Assembly: GCF_012926615.1 (NCBI RefSeq)
Contig: NZ_JABBNU010000009.1
Span: 62,001-126,000 of the forward strand
DNA length: 64,000 nucleotides
From: Marinigracilibium pacificum
GTDB lineage: Bacteria; Bacteroidota; Bacteroidia; Cytophagales; Cyclobacteriaceae
Direction of reading: 5' to 3'
Part shown: positions 18,384-27,919 of the stretch, one piece after another
Position numbering within the stretch: the stretch's first letter is position 1
Layout: every line of letters starts with the position of its first letter
Position numbers and translations under genes: made by a program
The notes under the pieces: generated by a model
Database searches by the model: none
What the model saw: only the letters and a program-made list of their open reading frames with translations
What the model was told of the DNA's origin: nothing

Positions 18384-21200
18384 CTACTTACTTAGATATA
18401 AGTTTCGTTCTCTGTAGATTTTTAAGAAATAATCGTCTTGTAAGTTCTCTATGAAGTATATCGCTTCACCTGTAGACTTCATTTCAGGCCCTAATTCTTT
18501 GTTTACATTAGGGAATTTCTCGAAAGAGAATACAGGAACCTTAATTGCATATCCCTTTTTAGTTGGATTGAAATCAAAATCAGTTACTTTCTTTTCTCCC
18601 AGCATCACCTTAGTTGCATAATTTACATAAGGTTCGTTATAAGCTTTACAGATGAAAGGTACAGTTCTTGAAGCACGTGGATTTGCTTCAATCACATATA
18701 CTGTATCATCTTTAATTGCATACTGGATATTGATCAAACCAACTGTTCTGAGTGCTTTAGCAATTGTACGAGTATGCTGTTCGATCTGCTCTATGATTAA
18801 ATCTCCAAGATTATAAGGAGGTAAAACGGCATATGAGTCACCTGAGTGGATACCTGCAGGCTCGATATGCTGCATAATTCCTATGATATAAACATTTTCG
18901 CCATCACAGATTGCATCAGCCTCTGCTTCAATTGCTCCATCAAGGAAATGATCAAGCAAAACTCTGTTATCTGGAATTTTGTTGTGGATATCAATGATAT
19001 GCTCTTCAAGTTCTTCCTCATTGATTACAATCTTCATACTTTGACCTCCAAGAACATACGATGGTCTTACCAATAGAGGGAAACCAAGTTTTCTTGAAAG
19101 CTCGATTCCTTCCTGAGCATCTTCAGCCACACCGAATTGAGGATATGGAATTCCATTTTCTTTCAATAACTCTGAGAAGTGACCTCTATCTTCAGCAAGA
19201 TCAAGCGCTTCATAGCTTGTCCCAAGAATCCTGATACCATATCTGTTAAGCTTTTCAGCCAGCTTAAGTGCTGTCTGGCCACCAAGCTGAACAATCACAC
19301 CATAAGGCTGCTCAAGCTGGATGATTTCGTAGATATGCTCCCAGAAAACCGGCTCGAAATATAGTCTGTCTGCAGTATCAAAATCTGTAGATACTGTTTC
19401 CGGGTTACAGTTGATCATAATTGTTTCGTAGCCTAATTCTTTAGCTGCTAAAACCCCATGTACACATGAATAATCAAACTCAATACCCTGACCAATTCGG
19501 TTAGGACCTGATCCAAGAACAATTACTTTTTTCTTATCAGATTTAGGGTCAACCTCATTTTCATCACCAAATGTTGAGTAATAATATGGTGTCTGCGCTT
19601 CAAATTCTGCCGCACAGGTATCTACCATTTTGTAGATTCTGTTAACACCCATTTCTTTTCTTTTCGCTGCCACTTCACTTTCCAGACAACCTAAAAGATG
19701 AGCTATTTGTCTATCAGCATATCCTTTTTTCTTAACTTCCATCATCAGTGACTTCGGCATAGAATCAAGTTCAAACTGCTCAACCTCTCTTTCAAGGACG
19801 ATCAGTTCTTCAATTTGCTGTAAGAACCAAGGATCTATTTTGGTTAGCTTTTGAATAGAATCAAAAGATACTCCTAATTTAAATGCATCATAAATATGAA
19901 AAAGCCTGTTCCAGCTTGGAGTTTTCAAGCTTTCAAGAATTGGCTCTCTCTTTTTTAGTTCTTTTCCATCTGCTCCAAGACCATTTCTTCTGATCTCAAG
20001 AGACTGACATGCTTTTTGTAATGCCTCCTGAAAGTTTCGACCTATACCCATTACCTCACCTACAGACTTCATCTGCAGACCTAATCGGCGGTCAGAACCT
20101 TCAAACTTATCAAAATTCCATCTAGGGATCTTTACGATCACATAATCAAGTGCTGGTTCAAAGAAAGCACTTGTTGTTTTTGTAATTTGGTTTTCTAATT
20201 CATCTAGTGAATAACCAATTGCCAGCTTAGCAGCAATCTTTGCGATTGGATAACCAGTTGCTTTTGACGCAAGTGCTGATGATCTTGATACCCTTGGGTT
20301 AATCTCAATAGCAACGATGTCATCATCATCCGGGTTTACAGCAAACTGAACATTACATCCACCGGCAAAATCACCGATACCATTCATCATTCTGATTGCC
20401 ATATCACGCATCCTCTGATAAACAGTGTCTGGCAAAGTTTGTGCTGGAGCAACAGTAATTGAGTCTCCGGTGTGAACACCCATTGGGTCGAAGTTCTCAA
20501 TAGAACAGATGATAATCACATTACCTAACCTGTCTCTTAATAACTCAAGCTCAAACTCTTTCCATCCAAGAATACTTTTTTCAATTAGTACTTCGTGAAT
20601 AGGTGAAGAGTGAAGACCGTGCGTTAGTGCTTTATCAAATTCATCAGCAGAATTAACAAATCCACCTCCTGATCCTCCTAATGTATAGGAAGGACGAATT
20701 ACTAGTGGAAAACCAATTTCCTGAGCGATCTCTTTACCTTCAAGGAAACTTGTTGCTGTTTCACCCTGACAAACATGGATACCCATTTCAGTCATTTTCA
20801 GACGAAACGCCTCTCTGTCTTCAGTAGTTTCAATTGCTTTGAAGTCTACACCGATCACTTTTACTCCATACTTCTCCCAGATTCCTGCCTTTTGGCAATC
20901 TTCAGCAAGGTTTAGAGCTGTTTGTCCTCCCATAGTCGGAAGAACTGCATCGATCTTGTGGTTTTCGAGAATTTCAATGATTGATTTTTTCTCCAATGGA
21001 CGAAGATAAATATTGTCCGCTGTTACAGGATCGGTCATGATCGTCGCAGGGTTGGAATTGATTAAGGTTACTTCGATACCTTCTTCTCTCAATGAACGGG
21101 AAGCTTGAGAGCCTGAATAATCGAATTCACAAGCCTGGCCGATTACAATCGGACCACTTCCAATAATCAGAACGGATTTTATACCGGGGTCTTTTGGCAT
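18384..21200 (-). CDS. carB: Carbamoyl-phosphate synthase large subunit, short form without the regulatory domain
   Basis: Makes carbamoyl phosphate for arginine and pyrimidine synthesis together with CarA. Two homologous ATP-grasp synthetase halves are present: the first from MPKDPGIKSVLIIGSGP, the second from KKKVIVLGSGPNRIGQG near residue 555. The 938 residues end at the close of the second ATP-grasp half (RNLYLSK). The C-terminal MGS-like domain of about 130 residues, which binds UMP and ornithine in the 1073-residue E. coli enzyme, is absent. The stop codon is clean, and similar short forms are known among Bacteroidota. It has an upstream TAnnTTTG element; no carA lies in the window. Confidence 0.95.
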   Translation of the reverse strand: MPKDPGIKSVLIIGSGPIVIGQACEFDYSGSQASRSLREEGIEVTLINSNPATIMTDPVTADNIYLRPLEKKSIIEILENHKIDAVLPTMGGQTALNLAEDCQKAGIWEKYGVKVIGVDFKAIETTEDREAFRLKMTEMGIHVCQGETATSFLEGKEIAQEIGFPLVIRPSYTLGGSGGGFVNSADEFDKALTHGLHSSPIHEVLIEKSILGWKEFELELLRDRLGNVIIICSIENFDPMGVHTGDSITVAPAQTLPDTVYQRMRDMAIRMMNGIGDFAGGCNVQFAVNPDDDDIVAIEINPRVSRSSALASKATGYPIAKIAAKLAIGYSLDELENQITKTTSAFFEPALDYVIVKIPRWNFDKFEGSDRRLGLQMKSVGEVMGIGRNFQEALQKACQSLEIRRNGLGADGKELKKREPILESLKTPSWNRLFHIYDAFKLGVSFDSIQKLTKIDPWFLQQIEELIVLEREVEQFELDSMPKSLMMEVKKKGYADRQIAHLLGCLESEVAAKRKEMGVNRIYKMVDTCAAEFEAQTPYYYSTFGDENEVDPKSDKKKVIVLGSGPNRIGQGIEFDYSCVHGVLAAKELGYETIMINCNPETVSTDFDTADRLYFEPVFWEHIYEIIQLEQPYGVIVQLGGQTALKLAEKLNRYGIRILGTSYEALDLAEDRGHFSELLKENGIPYPQFGVAEDAQEGIELSRKLGFPLLVRPSYVLGGQSMKIVINEEELEEHIIDIHNKIPDNRVLLDHFLDGAIEAEADAICDGENVYIIGIMQHIEPAGIHSGDSYAVLPPYNLGDLIIEQIEQHTRTIAKALRTVGLINIQYAIKDDTVYVIEANPRASRTVPFICKAYNEPYVNYATKVMLGEKKVTDFDFNPTKKGYAIKVPVFSFEKFPNVNKELGPEMKSTGEAIYFIENLQDDYFLKIYRERNLYLSK

Positions 21201-21235
21201 TTTTATATTTTGTTAGATGGAAAACATAAATTGCA

Positions 21236-21243
21236 CAAAATTA
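21236..21243 (-). promoter_or_regulatory. Bacteroidota -7 element (TAATTTTG) of carB
   Basis: Exact TAnnTTTG match on the minus strand, 36 bases upstream of the carB ATG. Confidence 0.6.
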
Positions 21244-21393
21244 GAACAACCAATCCTGAATTAAAAACCACATGGATAAATATTCACAATATAATTAATA
21301 ATTATCCAGCATTAATTGACACTAATCGATTTACGTCATTATACTTGCAGACTCATAATCAATGAATCAAACCATTTTTAAATCTTTATTAAT

Positions 21394-21861
21394 ATGAATA
21401 GTATTCTCGATCAAAACTCCGGACAAGGCATATCTTTAACTTCATTTATTCTTTCTAATTTAAAAGAAGCATCTAAGTGGGCTCGTTTTCTAGGTATTTT
21501 AGGATTTATTTTCAGTGGGCTTTTTCTTTTAACCGGTATTGTAATGGGTGGAGCATTTGGGTCAATGGCAGCATTATCACAAAATAGTGGTTCTTTACCT
21601 GAGTTTATGGGAGCAGGCTTTTTTGTAGGTATTTATATTTTTTCTGCAGCTATGACTTTCTTTCCATCTTTATTTATGTATTCGTTTGGAACTAAAACTA
21701 AAGATGGCATTCAATCAAATATCATTTCTGAATTAGAAGCTGGAATTAAAAACCTTAAGAGGTTCTTTAAGTTCTATGGCATATTAACAATTGTAATAAT
21801 CGCTGGTTATATATTATTATTTATTGGTGCGATGTTTACTGGTATTGCCAGTGCTTTTTAA
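21394..21861 (+). CDS. DUF5362-like integral membrane protein
   Basis: 155 residues with a soluble N-terminus (about 1-28) and three hydrophobic segments (about 32-58, 73-98 and 126-150). The N-terminal LKEASKWARFLGILGFIFSG and the spacing of the helices resemble DUF5362 proteins of Bacteroidota. Function unknown. A near-consensus promoter (TATACTTG) lies about 50 bases upstream, and a terminator follows at 21889. Confidence 0.6.
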   Translation: MNSILDQNSGQGISLTSFILSNLKEASKWARFLGILGFIFSGLFLLTGIVMGGAFGSMAALSQNSGSLPEFMGAGFFVGIYIFSAAMTFFPSLFMYSFGTKTKDGIQSNIISELEAGIKNLKRFFKFYGILTIVIIAGYILLFIGAMFTGIASAF

Positions 21862-21888
21862 GAAAATCACTCTAAATATTTATCGATG

Positions 21889-21917
21889 AAATCAGAGGGT
21901 TAATCCTCTGATTTTTT
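21889..21917 (+). terminator. Rho-independent terminator
   Basis: AAATCAGAGG (21889-21898) and CCTCTGATTT (21905-21914) with a T-run, 28 bases after the DUF5362-like stop codon. Confidence 0.9.
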
Positions 21918-22038
21918 GTATTCCTATAATAAATTGAATTATTCGGTTACCTACTTAATAATATCGGTATACATTTTTGATTGCAACGATATAATTTTTT
22001 TAAGAGTAATAAGAATATTTTTAATAAGCGATACCACT

Positions 22039-22452
22039 ATGAACACCAAGAGCGATAACTCACTACTGATTAAACTTTACTACCTGACTGCCTCTGCTGA
22101 TGGAAGAATCAGCGAGAATGAGAAAGTATTCTTCAAAGCTATGTGTGAATATCAGGAAATCACAGATGAAGAAGTCGAATCAATTTTACCATTTCTTATG
22201 GCTAGAAATGAGACAGAAGTACTTGATGAGTGTATCAAAAACCTGAAAACAAAGTCTAAAGATTTCCAAATTCAGGCAGTGGCATGGATGGCAACAATTG
22301 CCAATAGTGATGGGTTTATGGCACAAGAGGAATGGCAGCTTATCTACAGGTTATATAATAAGGAGTTTAGCCTTGATTTAAGTGAGTTACTACTGATTCA
22401 AAAACAACACATGAAATATTGCTTAAAATATAAAGCTGTACACGCAGCTTAA
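22039..22452 (+). CDS. TerB-like small helical protein
   Basis: 137 residues from the ATG at 22039. A longer in-frame extension upstream has hydrophobic, shadow-like composition and crosses the preceding terminator, so it is rejected. The segment LIKLYYLTASADGRISENEKVFFK, followed later by AVAWMATIANSDGFMAQEEW, shows the duplicated acidic AxxDGxxxxxE motif of TerB/DjlA-like domains, which bind metal in tellurite-resistance proteins. No other ter genes are adjacent, so a role in tellurite resistance is not implied. Confidence 0.65.
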   Translation: MNTKSDNSLLIKLYYLTASADGRISENEKVFFKAMCEYQEITDEEVESILPFLMARNETEVLDECIKNLKTKSKDFQIQAVAWMATIANSDGFMAQEEWQLIYRLYNKEFSLDLSELLLIQKQHMKYCLKYKAVHAA

Positions 22453-22455
22453 AAC

Positions 22456-22490
22456 AAAAAAAGCCGGTGAATATTTCACCGGCTTTTTTA
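22456..22490. terminator. Bidirectional terminator between TerB-like gene and tex
   Basis: GCCGGTGAA (22463-22471) and TTCACCGGC (22475-22483) form the stem, with A-run and T-run on either side. It ends directly at the tex stop codon and serves both converging genes. Confidence 0.9.
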
Positions 22491-24731
22491 TTAGTTTTTC
22501 CAAAGTCCTTTCAACTTCTTCAGCTTCTCCGCCATATCCCCTTCCGAATCATCGTTTTTCTTGGCGTTCTTCTTTCTTGCCGGTTTAGCAGCCTCATCTT
22601 TCATAGAAAGTGAAATTCTGTTTCGGCTATGATCTAGCTCAACAACTCTAACTTCAACTTTCTGAGAAACCTTAACCACCTCTGCCGGATCACTTACAAA
22701 CTCATTACTTAACTCGGAGATATGAACTAAACCATCTTGATGTACTCCAATATCAACAAATGCACCAAATTTAGTTACATTGGTAACAATCCCAGGAAGT
22801 ACCATACCAGGCTTAAGATCTTCAACTTTCTCAACTCCCTCAGCAAAGCTAAAAATTTCAAACCCGGCCCTTGGATCTCGTCCAGGCTTGTCTAATTCTT
22901 TCATTATATCAGTTAAAGTAGGCAACCCTACTTCTTCAGTAACATATTTTTTAAGATCTATTTTGGATCTTAATTCACTATTCTTAATCAAGTCTTCCAC
23001 AGAAGCTCCAAGATCAGCAGCCATTTTTTCAACAATAGCATAACTTTCAGGGTGAACTGCACTTGAGTCTAATGGATTACTTGCATTTCGAATTCTTAAG
23101 AATCCTGCAGCTTGTTCATAGGCTTTGTCGCCCATTAGTTTAACCTTTTTAAGGTCTTCTCTACTCGTGAAAGCACCGTTTTCATCTCTGAATTCAATGA
23201 TATTTTTGGCTAATGTAGGTCCCAAACCAGAAACATAGGTTAATAACTGCTTTGAGGCCAGGTTAACTTCAACACCTACAGCGTTTACACAGCTTTCAAC
23301 TACACTATCCAGACCTTTTCTTAATGAAGTCTGGTCAACATCATGCTGATACTGTCCAACACCAATAGACTTCGGATCTATCTTCACTAATTCTGCTAAT
23401 GGATCTTTCAGCCTTCTACCAATAGAAACTGCTCCTCTTACTGTCAAATCCTGATCTGGAAACTCTTCTCTTGCCACATCGCTGGCAGAATAGATTGAAG
23501 CACCACTTTCGTTAACCGAAATAACAGGCATTTCAAACGGAAATTTGATGTTCTTACAGAAAGCCTCAGTCTCACGTCCGGCAGTACCATTACCAATTGC
23601 AATCGCTTCAAGTTCATATTTTTGAACCAGTGCCATCACCACAGCTTCAGATTCTGCTACTCTTTTTTGTGGTTCATTAGGGAAAATGGTTGTGTTCTCA
23701 AGAAGCTTACCTTGTTTATCCAAAGCAACTACTTTACAACCTGTTCTAAATCCAGGGTCGATTGCCAGCACAGCTTTTTCACCTAAAGGCGAGGCTAGCA
23801 GAAGCTCTCTAAGGTTTTCAGCAAAAACTTTAATAGCCTCCTCATCACTACCTTTTTTAGACTCCATTCTCATTTCAGTCTCAATGGCAGGTTTTAGAAG
23901 CCTCTTATATGAATCTTCAATTGCTTTTTCAACCTCTTTTGATGCCTCAGTATTTCCTTTTAGTATTTTTTTGTTAACAAGATTAATTGCCTCATCCTTG
24001 TCAACAGATATATCTAGCATTAAGAAAAGCTCTTTTTCACCTCTTCTCATTGCCAAAATACGGTGTGAAGGTGCTTTTGCTAGAGGTTCTTCCCACTCAA
24101 AGTAATCTCGATACTTTGCAGCTTCCTCTTCTTTTCCTGTTATTACTTTTGATTTGATTATTGCTTTATTTCTGAAAAGGTTTCTCATTGCTTCCCTCAC
24201 TTCAGCATCCTCATTAACCCATTCAGCAATAATATCTCTGGCTCCTTGTAGTGCTTCTTCCGCAGATTTAACCTCCTTATCTTTTTCATCGGACAGGAAT
24301 TTTTCAGCTTCTTCAATCACATCAAAAGAGTCTTGTTCAAATATTTTTGTTGCCAGTGGCTCTAGTCCTTTTTCTTTAGCAATTGTACCTTTAGTTCTCC
24401 TCTTTGGCTTATACGGAAGATATAAGTCTTCCAGCTTAGCCATAGTTTCGGCTTCTTCAATTGCCTTTTTAAGCTCAGGCGTCAGTTTACCCTGGTCATC
24501 TATCGATTTTAATACAGTTTCTCTTCTTTTATCTAACTCTTTTAATTGAGTTAGTCTATCACTTATAGAAGATATTGCCACTTCATCAAGACTACCGGTT
24601 CTTTCCTTTCTATATCTCGATATAAAAGGGATTGTTGCTCCTTCCTCTAAAAGCTCAACTGTCGCTGTAACTCCTTTTATTGGTAAATTCAATTCTGAAG
24701 CAATCTTCAGAACATGCCTTTCAACACTCAT
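22491..24731 (-). CDS. Tex-family RNA-binding transcription accessory protein
   Basis: 746 residues. The order is an N-terminal helical Tex domain (about 1-190), a YqgF/RNase H-like domain with VLAIDPGFRTGCKVVALD near 320, helix-hairpin-helix region (YVSGLGPTLAKNIIEFRDENG), and a C-terminal S1 RNA-binding domain (LKPGMVLPGIVTNVTKFGAF). After the S1 domain comes a Lys-rich tail. Tex proteins bind nucleic acid and affect transcription and toxin expression in some pathogens; the exact role is unclear. Single-gene unit with a TAnnTTTG promoter. Confidence 0.93.
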   Translation of the reverse strand: MSVERHVLKIASELNLPIKGVTATVELLEEGATIPFISRYRKERTGSLDEVAISSISDRLTQLKELDKRRETVLKSIDDQGKLTPELKKAIEEAETMAKLEDLYLPYKPKRRTKGTIAKEKGLEPLATKIFEQDSFDVIEEAEKFLSDEKDKEVKSAEEALQGARDIIAEWVNEDAEVREAMRNLFRNKAIIKSKVITGKEEEAAKYRDYFEWEEPLAKAPSHRILAMRRGEKELFLMLDISVDKDEAINLVNKKILKGNTEASKEVEKAIEDSYKRLLKPAIETEMRMESKKGSDEEAIKVFAENLRELLLASPLGEKAVLAIDPGFRTGCKVVALDKQGKLLENTTIFPNEPQKRVAESEAVVMALVQKYELEAIAIGNGTAGRETEAFCKNIKFPFEMPVISVNESGASIYSASDVAREEFPDQDLTVRGAVSIGRRLKDPLAELVKIDPKSIGVGQYQHDVDQTSLRKGLDSVVESCVNAVGVEVNLASKQLLTYVSGLGPTLAKNIIEFRDENGAFTSREDLKKVKLMGDKAYEQAAGFLRIRNASNPLDSSAVHPESYAIVEKMAADLGASVEDLIKNSELRSKIDLKKYVTEEVGLPTLTDIMKELDKPGRDPRAGFEIFSFAEGVEKVEDLKPGMVLPGIVTNVTKFGAFVDIGVHQDGLVHISELSNEFVSDPAEVVKVSQKVEVRVVELDHSRNRISLSMKDEAAKPARKKNAKKNDDSEGDMAEKLKKLKGLWKN

Positions 24732-24761
24732 AATTTTTATTTTAACATTAATTCAGGACTC

Positions 24762-24769
24762 CAAAAGTA
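24762..24769 (-). promoter_or_regulatory. Bacteroidota -7 element (TACTTTTG) of tex
   Basis: Exact TAnnTTTG match on the minus strand, 31 bases upstream of the tex ATG. A TTG lies 17 bases further upstream as a possible -33 element. Confidence 0.65.
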
Positions 24770-24883
24770 TCGTTTTTCATCAAAAGCAACTCGAATGAAT
24801 CAATGAAAATTTCAACAAAAATTCGCCTAAAAATTTGCAAGTAAAATCCACCCTTTGATTTGATGGTTTCACTTTAGAAAACC

Positions 24884-24913
24884 AAAAAAGCCGACACAAA
24901 TTGCGTCGGCTTT
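24884..24913 (-). terminator. Rho-independent terminator of the odhA-odhB-lpdA operon
   Basis: AAAGCCGAC (24887-24895) and GTCGGCTTT (24905-24913) pair. On the minus strand the stem is followed by T residues, 24 bases after the lpdA stop. Confidence 0.9.
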
Positions 24914-24936
24914 AAAATATTTAAATTGTATTTTTA

Positions 24937-26337
24937 TTAAATATGAATTGGTCTGTTATCAGTTGCAGCAAGGCAAGCTTCTTTAACAGCCTCCATATAA
25001 GTCGGGTGAGCGTGTGACATTCTAGACACATCTTCGGCTGAAGCTCTGTATTCCATCGCTGTAACCGCAGATGCAATCATATCAGCTGCTCTTGCTCCGA
25101 TAATATGTACACCTAGAATCTCATCAGTTTCCTTATGAGCAAGGACTTTGACAGTTCCGTCAATATCCATACTTGCTCTGGCTCTACCTAAAGCTTTAAA
25201 AGGGAATGCTCCTGTTTTGTATGGAACTTTTTCTTCTTTTAATTGCTGCTCGGTTTTACCTACAGCTGCTACTTCAGGCCAGGTATAAACAACCCCAGGA
25301 ATAAGATTGTAATTAATATGTGGCTTCTGACCAGCGATTACTTCAGCTACAAAAGTTCCTTCTTCCTCAGCTTTGTGAGCAAGCATGGCACCTTTGATAA
25401 CATCTCCAATAGCATAGATATTACCAACGCCAGTTTTCAGATGAGCATCAACTTCTATTCTACCTGCTTTATCAGTTTTAATGCCTACATTTTCAAGTCC
25501 TAGACCTTTAGTATATGCATGTCGACCAATTGACACAAGGCAATAATCCCCTTTCAATTCAACATTTTCACCCTTTGGAGATTCCGCAACGATTTTAACT
25601 TCCTTGCCAGTATTTTCAACCTGAGTTACTTTATGTTTAAGGTAGAATTCAAAACCGATTTTCTTCAAAGACTTTTGCAATTCTTTACCCATTGTGCTAT
25701 CCATAGTCGGGATAATGCTATCCATATATTCAACTACGGATACTTTTGAGCCAAGTCTTGCATAAACAGACCCTAACTCAAGACCAATAACTCCACCACC
25801 TATGATTACAAGATTTTTAGGAATCTCTTTCATTTTAAGAGCTTCAGTACTTGTAATCACTCTTTCTTTATCAATATTGATAAATGGAAGAGAGCTTGGT
25901 TTTGAACCAGTTGCAATGATTATATTCTTACCTTTGATATTTTTAGCATCACCTTTTTCAGTAGTTACCTTAATAGTATTCTGATCAACAAAAGATCCTA
26001 AACCGGTATGAACATCGATTTTGTTTTTCTTCATCAGATAATCAATACCTCCGACAGTTTGAGAAACAACATCATCCTTACGTTTGATCATTTGCTTCAA
26101 ATCAGGCTTCAGGTTTGAAAGTTTGATGCCATGCTCAGCAAAAGTATGCTCAGCATTGTGGTAATGTTCTGACGAATCAAGTAGTGCCTTTGATGGAATA
26201 CATCCTACATTTAGACATGTTCCTCCAAGACTATTATACTTTTCTACTATAGCTGTTTTCATACCTAGCTGAGCGCAACGAATTGCTGCAACATATCCAC
26301 CAGGTCCTGAACCAACTACGATAACATCATATTCCAT
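24937..26337 (-). CDS. lpdA: Dihydrolipoyl dehydrogenase (E3)
   Basis: 466-residue flavoprotein that reoxidises the lipoyl group of the E2 component with NAD+. It has the FAD-binding GSGPGG near the N-terminus, the redox disulfide Cys41/Cys46 in GGTCLNVGCIPSK, the NAD-binding GGGVIGLELGSVYARLG, and the C-terminal His-Glu active-site segment HAHPTYMEAVKEA. It follows odhB by 26 nt, so this E3 is likely dedicated mainly to 2-oxoglutarate dehydrogenase. Confidence 0.96.
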   Translation of the reverse strand: MEYDVIVVGSGPGGYVAAIRCAQLGMKTAIVEKYNSLGGTCLNVGCIPSKALLDSSEHYHNAEHTFAEHGIKLSNLKPDLKQMIKRKDDVVSQTVGGIDYLMKKNKIDVHTGLGSFVDQNTIKVTTEKGDAKNIKGKNIIIATGSKPSSLPFINIDKERVITSTEALKMKEIPKNLVIIGGGVIGLELGSVYARLGSKVSVVEYMDSIIPTMDSTMGKELQKSLKKIGFEFYLKHKVTQVENTGKEVKIVAESPKGENVELKGDYCLVSIGRHAYTKGLGLENVGIKTDKAGRIEVDAHLKTGVGNIYAIGDVIKGAMLAHKAEEEGTFVAEVIAGQKPHINYNLIPGVVYTWPEVAAVGKTEQQLKEEKVPYKTGAFPFKALGRARASMDIDGTVKVLAHKETDEILGVHIIGARAADMIASAVTAMEYRASAEDVSRMSHAHPTYMEAVKEACLAATDNRPIHI

Positions 26338-26363
26338 GTTTATCTAAATTTTTTCATTAATAA

Positions 26364-27893
26364 TTAAACACCAAGCATTAATCTAGTCGGATCCTCAAGT
26401 AGTTCTTTCACTCTTACAAGGAAACTCACTGACTCTCTTCCATCGATTACCCTGTGATCGTAAGACAATGCTAAATACATCATCGGACGAACCACAACTT
26501 GTCCGTTTTCAACTACAGCACGCTCAACAATATTGTGCATACCAAGGATAGCTGACTGTGGAGCATTGATAATTGGTGTACTCATCATTGATCCGAAGAT
26601 ACCTCCATTAGTGATGGTAAATGTTCCACCCTGCATTTCATCCATTGAAAGCTTACCATCTCTTGCACGAAGCGCTAGTCTTACGATTTCAGACTCAATT
26701 TCAGCAAAATTCATTTGCTCAGCATTTCTGATTACCGGAACAACCAATCCTTTTGGAGTAGACACAGCTATTGAAATATCACAATAATTATGATAAACCA
26801 TTTCATCACCATCGATTTGTGAATTAACAGCCGGCCATTCTAATAATGCCTGACAAACAGCTTTAGTAAAGAAAGACATAAAGCCTAAGCCTACACCATT
26901 CTTATCTTTAAAACCATCTTTATATTTCTTTCTGATATCCATGATAGGCTGCATGTTAACTTCATTAAATGTTGTCAACATTGCAGTTTCATTTTTCACA
27001 GAAACCAGTCTCTTAGCAATAGTTTTACGCATGCTGCTCATACGCTTGCGCTCAGCATGACGCTCACCTTTTTGTGCTGGTGCAGCAGGTTGAGAAGATT
27101 CAGGTGCAGAAGCTGCTTTTGGAGCTGTAGATTTCTGTGCTTTCTCAGCATCTTCTTTTGTTATTCTTCCACCAGGACCAGTTCCTTGAACTTCTTCCGG
27201 TTTGATACCTTTTTCAGCAAGAATTTTTGCTGCAGCTGGCGAAGGATGACCTTCAGCATAACCTCCTTCTGATGAAGGAGCAGCAGCTGATGAATCAGAT
27301 GAAGAACTACTTGCAGTTGACGAAGCAGGTGCTCCACCTTCTGTAACTTCAATTTTGCAAATAAGATCACCGATTGATAAAGTATCTCCTTCCTGCGCTA
27401 CAATCCTCAAGATACCCTGAGCTTCAGCAGTTAATTCAAAAGTTGCTTTATCAGATTCGATCTCTGCGATCTCTTCATCCATTCCAACAAAGTCACCATC
27501 AGACTTCAACCATGATCCAAGAGTAACCTCGGTGATTGATTCTCCAACAGTAGGAACTTTCATCTCCAGTACTTCACCGGTAGATTTTGATGTTGCAGAT
27601 GATTCAGAAGAAGAACTCTTAGATGAATCAGAACCACTATCAGCCGTTCCACCTCCTTGACCTTCTTCGATCACACACAAAACATCACCTATATTTAAAG
27701 TATCTCCTTCTTCAGCTTTGATCTTCAAAGTTCCTGCAGATTCAGCAGTTACTTCGAAAGTAGCTTTGTCTGATTCAATTTCACAGATAGGCTCATCCAT
27801 TTCTACATGGTCGCCATCCTGTTTTAACCAATTGCCGATGGTCACTTCAGTGATTGATTCTCCAACAGCAGGGATTTTCATTTCCAGACTCAT
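26364..27893 (-). CDS. odhB: 2-oxoglutarate dehydrogenase E2 (dihydrolipoyl succinyltransferase) with two lipoyl domains
   Basis: 509 residues. Two lipoyl domains are visible, each with the ESDKAT motif: lipoyl lysines near 43 and 149. They are joined by Ser/Ala-rich linkers. A peripheral subunit-binding domain (about 213-250, [14 protein letters not shown]), and the acyltransferase core with the active-site SYDHRVIDG near the C-terminus follow. E. coli SucB has one lipoyl domain and about 405 residues, so the extra domain explains the length. It lies between odhA and lpdA with 26-nt gaps. Confidence 0.95.
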   Translation of the reverse strand: MSLEMKIPAVGESITEVTIGNWLKQDGDHVEMDEPICEIESDKATFEVTAESAGTLKIKAEEGDTLNIGDVLCVIEEGQGGGTADSGSDSSKSSSSESSATSKSTGEVLEMKVPTVGESITEVTLGSWLKSDGDFVGMDEEIAEIESDKATFELTAEAQGILRIVAQEGDTLSIGDLICKIEVTEGGAPASSTASSSSSDSSAAAPSSEGGYAEGHPSPAAAKILAEKGIKPEEVQGTGPGGRITKEDAEKAQKSTAPKAASAPESSQPAAPAQKGERHAERKRMSSMRKTIAKRLVSVKNETAMLTTFNEVNMQPIMDIRKKYKDGFKDKNGVGLGFMSFFTKAVCQALLEWPAVNSQIDGDEMVYHNYCDISIAVSTPKGLVVPVIRNAEQMNFAEIESEIVRLALRARDGKLSMDEMQGGTFTITNGGIFGSMMSTPIINAPQSAILGMHNIVERAVVENGQVVVRPMMYLALSYDHRVIDGRESVSFLVRVKELLEDPTRLMLGV

Positions 27894-27919
27894 AGATATA
27901 TTATTTTATTTCTTTTTTC

